NCBI GenBank assembly: GCA_964515405.1
Contig: CAZERD010000025.1
Span: forward strand, 1 to 18,596
Reading direction: 5' to 3'
Length of the DNA stretch: 18,596 nucleotides
DNA from: CAZERD01 sp964515405
GTDB taxonomy: Bacteria; Campylobacterota_A; Desulfurellia; Desulfurellales; CAZERD01
In this document: piece after piece, positions 14,757-18,596 of the stretch
Layout: every line of letters starts with the position of its first letter
Numbering within the stretch: position 1 is the stretch's first letter
Translations under genes and position numbers: made by a program
Notes under the pieces: generated by a model
Databases searched by the model: none
What the model was told of the DNA's origin: nothing
The model's input: only the letters and a program-made list of their open reading frames with translations

Positions 14757-15901
14757 ACCGTCTGCTCAAGAAACTCAAGGAACTCATCAATGTGTTCCTT
14801 CTCTATAATCAATGGGGGCTCTATCCTAAGCACACCAGATGCTTTCCCCAACAAAAACCCGCTATCAAGGGCCTTTTCTATAACCCTATCAAGCAACTCC
14901 GTGTTCTTAAACTCCACTCCAACCATGAGTCCAAGCCCACGAACAGAGATTATACTATCGTTTCTGCGTGCAATATCATTCAGAATATCTATCATATACT
15001 CACCCATCCTGCGGGCATGTTCAGGAATATTCTTCTCAACAATGTACTTCACAACCCCGAGCGCTACACTACACACCAGTGGATTTCCACCAAAGGTACA
15101 GCCATGAGATCCGGGTCTGAAGGATTCAGCAACAGTTCCACGTGCAAGCAGTGCCCCTATAGGAACACCACCACCCAGAGCTTTGGCAAGACACATAATG
15201 TCCGGCTCAACCTCGAAATGTTCATAAGCAAATAATTTACCCGTCCTGCCTATCCCAGTCTGCACCTCGTCAGCTACAAACAACACATCCCGCTTCCTAC
15301 ACTCCTCAAAGAGGCCATACACAAACTCACGGTCCGCAACATGTATTCCCCCTTCTCCTTGAACAAACTCAACGAAGCATGCACATACACTGTCATCGAG
15401 CTTCGACAAGGCATCATCCAGGTTGTTGAACTCGGCATACACAAAGCCCTCGGGTAACGGTTTAAACCCTTCATGGTGTTTCGGCTGAGCCGTCATGGCA
15501 AGACTCCCCAAGGTTCTACCGTGAAAGGAATTCCAGAAACTCAATATCTTCCACCTCTTATTCCCACCGTACAGTCTTGCAAGCTTTATAGCAGCCTCAT
15601 TAACCTCAGCCCCACTATTTGCAAAAAACACCTTATCAAAGGCGGAGTGCTCCACAAGAAACTGCGCAAGAGCTTCCTGTTCCCTTATACGATAAACGTT
15701 CGAAACGTGAATCAACTTCTTAGCCTGATCACAAACTGCGTTCACCACAACAGGATGCGAATGTCCAAGCACGTTCACAGCTATACCCGCAAGTAGATCC
15801 AAGTATCTTTTCCCGCTGAAATCAAACAGGTAAACGCCCTCTCCTCTTTCAAAGGATAAATCAAACCTCTTATATGTTTCCATAAGGTATTTTAGCGACA
15901 T
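14753..15901 (-). CDS. argD: Acetylornithine aminotransferase
   Basis: 382 residues, a class III PLP-dependent aminotransferase that makes N-acetylornithine in arginine biosynthesis. Key features are HVSNVYRIREQEALA (65-79), FANSGAEVNEAAIKLAR (93-109), FHGRTLGSLAMTAQ (127-139), FVADEVQTGIGRTG (208-221) with the cofactor aspartate D211, the PLP lysine K240 in CLAKALGGG, and PGSHGCTFGGNPL. The last motif and the length favour ArgD over ornithine aminotransferase or GABA transaminase. The same protein may also serve as DapC. It is the first gene of the eleven-gene operon. The ATG is seven bases after AGGGGG, and a consensus promoter lies 30-56 nt upstream. No other arginine gene is visible, and I saw no ARG box. 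Confidence 0.94.
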   Translation of the reverse strand: MSLKYLMETYKRFDLSFERGEGVYLFDFSGKRYLDLLAGIAVNVLGHSHPVVVNAVCDQAKKLIHVSNVYRIREQEALAQFLVEHSAFDKVFFANSGAEVNEAAIKLARLYGGNKRWKILSFWNSFHGRTLGSLAMTAQPKHHEGFKPLPEGFVYAEFNNLDDALSKLDDSVCACFVEFVQGEGGIHVADREFVYGLFEECRKRDVLFVADEVQTGIGRTGKLFAYEHFEVEPDIMCLAKALGGGVPIGALLARGTVAESFRPGSHGCTFGGNPLVCSVALGVVKYIVEKNIPEHARRMGEYMIDILNDIARRNDSIISVRGLGLMVGVEFKNTELLDRVIEKALDSGFLLGKASGVLRIEPPLIIEKEHIDEFLEFLEQTV

Positions 15902-15930
15902 CTAACAACCCCCTGCACGGTGTTACAAAA

Positions 15931-15957
15931 ATTATATGGCTATCCTCAGTTTGTCAA
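15931..15957 (-). promoter_or_regulatory. Promoter of the argD-pgpA-cinA-thpR-recA-pilT-recX-alaS operon
   Basis: On the minus strand a perfect TTGACA (15957-15952) and perfect TATAAT (15936-15931) are separated by 15 bp. The spacing is two short of ideal, but both hexamers are exact. The transcription start would be near 15924, leaving a leader of about 22 nt that carries AGGGGG. It is the only clear promoter I see for the eleven genes that follow. Confidence 0.65.
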
Positions 15958-16011
15958 GCAGAAAAGGGGAAACCTGACACACCAAGAATGTATTACATTG
16001 GCACAATGCTG

Positions 16012-16025
16012 AGTTAAAATTAACT
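16012..16025. promoter_or_regulatory. 14-bp dyad in the argD/glutaryl-CoA dehydrogenase divergent region
   Basis: AGTTAA-AA-TTAACT is an inverted repeat with 6-bp arms and a 2-bp centre. It lies just upstream of the candidate -35 box of the plus-strand operon and about 55 bp upstream of the argD -35 box. A repressor or activator site is possible. Chance occurrence in AT-rich DNA cannot be excluded. Confidence 0.3.
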
Positions 16026-16030
16026 AATAC

Positions 16031-16060
16031 TTGATAAAATAGTATCTATTGTGGCATACT
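16031..16060 (+). promoter_or_regulatory. Weak candidate promoter of the glutaryl-CoA dehydrogenase operon
   Basis: TTGATA (16031-16036) and CATACT (16055-16060) are separated by 18 bp. The transcription start would be near 16067, about 42 nt before the ATG. GGAGGGG, four bases ahead of the start codon, is a strong ribosome binding site. The -10 match is imperfect, which would suit an activated or repressed promoter. Confidence 0.35.
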
Positions 16061-16078
16061 CCCAAAGTGGGGTTTTAG

Positions 16079-16091
16079 TAATGAAACATTA
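16079..16091. promoter_or_regulatory. 13-bp dyad between the promoter and ribosome binding site of the glutaryl-CoA dehydrogenase gene
   Basis: TAATG-AAA-CATTA, with 5-bp arms around AAA, lies just downstream of the predicted transcription start and upstream of the Shine-Dalgarno. This is a typical place for a repressor operator. It does not match a regulator consensus I recognise. Confidence 0.3.
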
Positions 16092-16108
16092 ATACATGGA
16101 GGGGTAAC

Positions 16109-17287
16109 ATGAAAGTGGATTTCTACGATACTGATTCTCTGCTGAATTCAGAGGACAAAATCATCCGCGACAGCCTCAGGGGATTCCTTGAAGAAAAAAT
16201 CAAACCAATGGTAAAGGAGGCTTGGCACAGGGAAAAAACACTGGATTTCAGGTACATAGCGAAAAGTTTTGGCAGTATGGGAATACTTGGAGCATTCATA
16301 GAAGAAAAATACGAGTGCCCAGGCGCAAGCTACACTACCTATGGCATCATATGCCACGAGGTAGAAAGAATAGATAGCTCTCTGAGGAGCTTCATTGCCG
16401 TAAATACGGGCTTGGTGATGTACCCAATATGGACGTTCGGTTCAGAAGAACAGAAGCAAAAATGGCTACCTCCACTGGCGAAGGGAGAAATAATAGGATG
16501 TTACGGACTAACAGAACCAGATCATGGTAGCGATCCCGCTTCCATGAAAACTACAGCGGAAAAAAGAGGGAACCACTGGGTACTGAACGGGTCAAAAAGT
16601 TGGATCACAGAGGCAGGTATAGCGGACGTAGCAATCGTATGGGCTAAAGACAAAAATGATGGAAAGATCAAAGGGTTTATAGTAGAAAGAGGTACAGAGG
16701 GCTTCTACCAAACAGACATTTTAGAAAAAGGCTCCATGAGGGCCGGGGGCGTTGGTGAACTAGGGTTTGTAAACTGTGTGGTACCGGAAGAAAACAGGTT
16801 ACCAGAGGCAGTAGGGCTTAAGGCTCCTCTATCCTGCTTGGATATGGCTCGATACGGCATTTCGTGGGGAGCAATAGGAGCAGCAACAGACTGCTACGAA
16901 ACGGCACTCACCTATGCCCTGGATAGGAAACAATTCGGCAAACCCATAGCATCATACCAACTAGTGCAATCAAAACTCACCAACATGATAACAGAAATAA
17001 CCAAGGGCCAACTCCTTTGCATCAGGCTTGGGGATCTGATGAATACCAACTCCGCTAAGCCATCCCAAATATCAATGGCAAAAATGAACAACGTGAGGGT
17101 TGCGAGGTACTGTGCGAGGACAGCAAGGGAAATACTTGGCGCAAACGGCATAAGCCTCGATTACTCACCAATAAGACACATGGCAAACATAGAATCCGTT
17201 TACACATATGAGGGTACAGACGACATGCACACCCTCATAATAGGAAGAGAAATAACAGGGATACAAGCCTTCAGGAGCGAGTGCTGA
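16109..17287 (+). CDS. gcdH: Glutaryl-CoA dehydrogenase (acyl-CoA dehydrogenase family)
   Basis: 392 residues, an FAD-dependent acyl-CoA dehydrogenase. The sequence follows glutaryl-CoA dehydrogenase closely: EVERIDSSLRSF, GLVMYPIWTFGSEEQKQKWLP, GCYGLTEPDHGSDPASM, NGSKSWIT, CLDMARYGISWGAIGA, YALDRKQFGKPIASYQLVQ, and TYEGTDDMHTLIIGREITGIQAF at the C-terminus. The catalytic base is Glu368. Equivalents of human Glu87, Arg94 and Tyr369, tied to carboxylate binding and decarboxylation, are present as Glu86, Arg93 and Tyr367. The usual TYEGTHD reads TYEGTDD, and the Ser98 equivalent is Ala97. It should oxidise and decarboxylate glutaryl-CoA to crotonyl-CoA with electrons passing to ETF. It heads a two-gene operon with a CoA-transferase. 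Confidence 0.92.
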   Translation: MKVDFYDTDSLLNSEDKIIRDSLRGFLEEKIKPMVKEAWHREKTLDFRYIAKSFGSMGILGAFIEEKYECPGASYTTYGIICHEVERIDSSLRSFIAVNTGLVMYPIWTFGSEEQKQKWLPPLAKGEIIGCYGLTEPDHGSDPASMKTTAEKRGNHWVLNGSKSWITEAGIADVAIVWAKDKNDGKIKGFIVERGTEGFYQTDILEKGSMRAGGVGELGFVNCVVPEENRLPEAVGLKAPLSCLDMARYGISWGAIGAATDCYETALTYALDRKQFGKPIASYQLVQSKLTNMITEITKGQLLCIRLGDLMNTNSAKPSQISMAKMNNVRVARYCARTAREILGANGISLDYSPIRHMANIESVYTYEGTDDMHTLIIGREITGIQAFRSEC

Positions 17288-18450
17288 TGATGGGTAAAAT
17301 GTGTCTTGAGGGTATAAGGATAATAGACATGTCAAGGGTGCTTGCCCTACCCCTTGCCACCATGATACTCTCTGATCTAGGTGCGGAGGTGATAAAGATT
17401 GAATCACCAAATAGTGGAGATGAAACAAGGGGATGGGGGCCTCCTTACCTTGGCGAAGACAGCGCATACTATTTGTGTGTCAACAGGAATAAAAAAAGCA
17501 TAACCTTGGATATAAAGACAGAGCACGGACAGAATCTTGTACACTCTCTCCTCAAAGAGGCTGATGTATTCGTGGAAAACTTTAAACCTGGAGTGCTAAA
17601 AAGATACAACCTGGACTATGAATCAGTAACAAAGACAAACCCCAAAATCATCTACTGCTCCCTCTCAGGCTTTGGTCAGGACAGCCCCAATCTCCCTGGA
17701 TACGACTTTATAATTCAGGGACTGAGTGGGCTTATGTCAATCACGGGAGAACCAGAGGGAGAACCAATGAAGGTGGGCGTGGCTATAACAGATGTAGTAG
17801 CTGGTTTGTACGCCACTGTAGCTATACTGGCCGCCCTTTTCGGCAGGAGCAGAGACAGAGAGGGAGAATACATAGACATAGCCCTGTACGATACAGCCAT
17901 AGCATCACTGGTGAACGTGGCATCAAACTATCTCGTCTCCGGCACTCCACCCAAGAGATATGGTAATGCTCATCCTAACATAGTACCATACCAAACATTT
18001 ATGGCCAGTGATAGATACTTCAATGTGGCCATAGGTAACGATAATCAATGGAAGCGATTTGTAGAACTGGTCAAGGAACCAAAACTAAGGAAAAAGAAGT
18101 TCTCAACAAATGCAGATAGAGTTAGAAACCGCAAGGAACTTATACCCATCCTAAACAATGTCTTCAAAAGAAAAACCGCTTCGGAATGGATAAAGCTACT
18201 CAGAAAAAGCTCCATACCATGCGGAGAAATCAACACCTTAGTGGATGTATTCAATGACCCGCACATAAAAAAAAGAAATCTAATTACAGCCATCAAACAC
18301 CCACGAGACAAACATCTGGAACTCAAGCTCGTGTCTAACCCCATAAAATTCAAAAAACACCTCATAAAACCCCCAGAATATCCCCCCTCTTTAGGGGAAC
18401 ACAATGAGGAAATACTAACCAAGCTTTCCCAACAATCCAGCGAATCGTAA
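17287..18450 (+). CDS. Family III CoA-transferase (CaiB/BaiF; glutarate CoA-transferase/SUGCT-like)
   Basis: 387 residues. Family III features include LEGIRIIDMSRVLALPLAT, LSDLGAEVIKIESP, SITLDIKTEHGQ, FVENFKPGVLKRYNLDYE, IYCSLSGFGQDSP, GYDFIIQGLSGLMSITG, and VGVAITDVVAGLYATVAIL. Asp169 in AITDVVAG is the expected nucleophile forming the aspartyl-CoA anhydride. Pairing with glutaryl-CoA dehydrogenase suggests it moves CoA from succinyl-CoA or a similar donor to glutarate, as the mammalian SUGCT and pseudomonad GcdG families do. Substrate remains inferred from context. I start at ATG 17287, which shares a base with the upstream stop (TGATG) and has AGGAG nine bases ahead. A GTG at 17281 is possible but too close to that AGGAG. 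The stop codon forms part of a terminator-like hairpin. Confidence 0.88.
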   Translation: MMGKMCLEGIRIIDMSRVLALPLATMILSDLGAEVIKIESPNSGDETRGWGPPYLGEDSAYYLCVNRNKKSITLDIKTEHGQNLVHSLLKEADVFVENFKPGVLKRYNLDYESVTKTNPKIIYCSLSGFGQDSPNLPGYDFIIQGLSGLMSITGEPEGEPMKVGVAITDVVAGLYATVAILAALFGRSRDREGEYIDIALYDTAIASLVNVASNYLVSGTPPKRYGNAHPNIVPYQTFMASDRYFNVAIGNDNQWKRFVELVKEPKLRKKKFSTNADRVRNRKELIPILNNVFKRKTASEWIKLLRKSSIPCGEINTLVDVFNDPHIKKRNLITAIKHPRDKHLELKLVSNPIKFKKHLIKPPEYPPSLGEHNEEILTKLSQQSSES

Positions 18451-18471
18451 CCCCCATCGAAGTGGGGGTTA
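18448..18471 (+). terminator. Hairpin at the end of the CoA-transferase gene, probable intrinsic terminator
   Basis: TAACCCCCA / TGGGGGTTA form a perfect 9-bp stem around the loop TCGAAG. The left arm begins with the stop codon. The following sequence TTTAATATC is only modestly T-rich, so termination may be partial or factor-assisted. Confidence 0.65.
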
Positions 18472-18507
18472 TTTAATATCTAAATATAAGAAATATTATT
18501 AAAAAAT

Positions 18508-18536
18508 TTGCAATTCTCGATACAATATTGTATACT
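18508..18536 (+). promoter_or_regulatory. Promoter at the right edge, likely giving a leaderless transcript
   Basis: TTGCAA (18508-18513) and TATACT (18531-18536) are separated by exactly 17 bp. A start seven bases after the -10 box falls on 18543, the A of an ATG that opens a frame running to the window end. There is no Shine-Dalgarno in front of this ATG. Confidence 0.55.
18520..18533. promoter_or_regulatory. Perfect 14-bp palindrome overlapping the -10 box (probable operator)
   Basis: ATACAATATTGTAT is its own reverse complement. It covers the 3' end of the spacer and the first three bases of the TATACT box, so a bound dimer would block RNA polymerase. Autoregulated XRE-type repressors and antitoxins commonly have operators in this position. 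Confidence 0.5.
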
Positions 18537-18542
18537 ATTTTT

Positions 18543-18596
18543 ATGAATATTAATGAACAACTCAAAAACAAAATTTATCCAAAAAAAACCACCCAA
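18543..18596 (+). CDS. Start of a possible XRE-type helix-turn-helix regulator (partial)
   Basis: An open frame of 18 codons, MNINEQLKNKIYPKKTTQ, runs to the window edge. Its length and spacing match the first helix and the TQ that starts helix 2 of XRE/Cro-type regulators (pattern MNIGEKIKELRKEKGLTQ). No ribosome binding site is present, but the predicted transcript would begin at or next to the ATG, so leaderless translation is plausible. The promoter and palindrome upstream support a real, self-regulated gene. With so few residues this is tentative. Another open frame starts at ATG 18553. Confidence 0.4.
   Translation, partial: MNINEQLKNKIYPKKTTQ

Noticed and set aside
15999..16004. TGGCAC resembling the -24 element of a sigma-54 promoter upstream of the glutaryl-CoA dehydrogenase gene.
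   Set aside because: The base pair ten positions after GG is AG, not GC, so the -12 element is missing.
1..18596. CRISPR arrays, insertion sequences, tRNA/rRNA genes, attachment sites, defence or toxin-antitoxin genes.
   Set aside because: No spaced direct repeats, transposase motifs, cloverleaf sequences or recognised defence proteins were found. Only the truncated frame at the right edge could belong to such a module.

Overview
The window looks like chromosomal backbone of a diderm (Gram-negative) bacterium. Three things point that way: an outer-membrane-type lipoprotein, a type IV pilus ATPase, and the gene order pgpA-cinA-thpR-recA-pilT-recX-alaS, which recalls deltaproteobacterial and related genomes. 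The RecA core reads very like proteobacterial RecA, including PETTTGGNALKFYASVR. Base composition is moderate by eye. Ile ATA and Arg AGA/AGG codons are common, as often seen in thermophiles, but I cannot fix the lineage.

Layout. (1) 1-3606, minus strand: a tight operon HDOD protein > NAD-dependent epimerase > mtnA > crotonase-family (decarboxylase-like) enzyme > ftsY, the last running off the left edge. (2) 3607-3685: a short divergent promoter region with two nearly symmetrical, fully interleaved core promoters. (3) 3686-5183, plus strand: a PilF/PilW-like TPR lipoprotein overlapping a divergent DUF62 (SAM hydroxide adenosyltransferase-like) gene. This gene ends tail-to-tail with, and 37 nt inside, comEC. 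(4) 5147-15901, minus strand: an eleven-gene, almost gapless operon argD > pgpA > cinA > thpR > recA > pilT > recX > alaS > phasin-like small gene > MEMO/AmmeMemoRadiSam-B > comEC. A consensus promoter lies at 15931-15957. Most junctions are ATGA or TGATG overlaps. (5) 15902-16108: a second divergent intergenic region, with two small dyads on the side facing the plus-strand genes. (6) 16109-18450, plus strand: glutaryl-CoA dehydrogenase and a family III CoA-transferase, coupled by TGATG and followed by a strong hairpin. (7) 18471-18596: AT-rich, with a promoter, a perfect 14-bp palindrome over its -10 box, and the first 18 codons of what may be an XRE-type regulator translated from a leaderless mRNA.

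Function. Genes for DNA uptake and recombination (comEC, cinA, recA, recX, pilT, thpR, and the PilW-like lipoprotein across the divergent junction) lie close together, interleaved with argD, alaS and pgpA. The right-hand pair probably activates and oxidises glutarate. I saw no CRISPR array, insertion sequence, tRNA, rRNA, prophage or defence gene. No complete new system is evident. The most unusual points are a DUF62 protein with a replaced catalytic residue, a ComEC without its nuclease-like domain, a CinA with an eroded N-terminal domain, and the operator-like element at the right edge. No stretch longer than about 210 bases lacks a gene.
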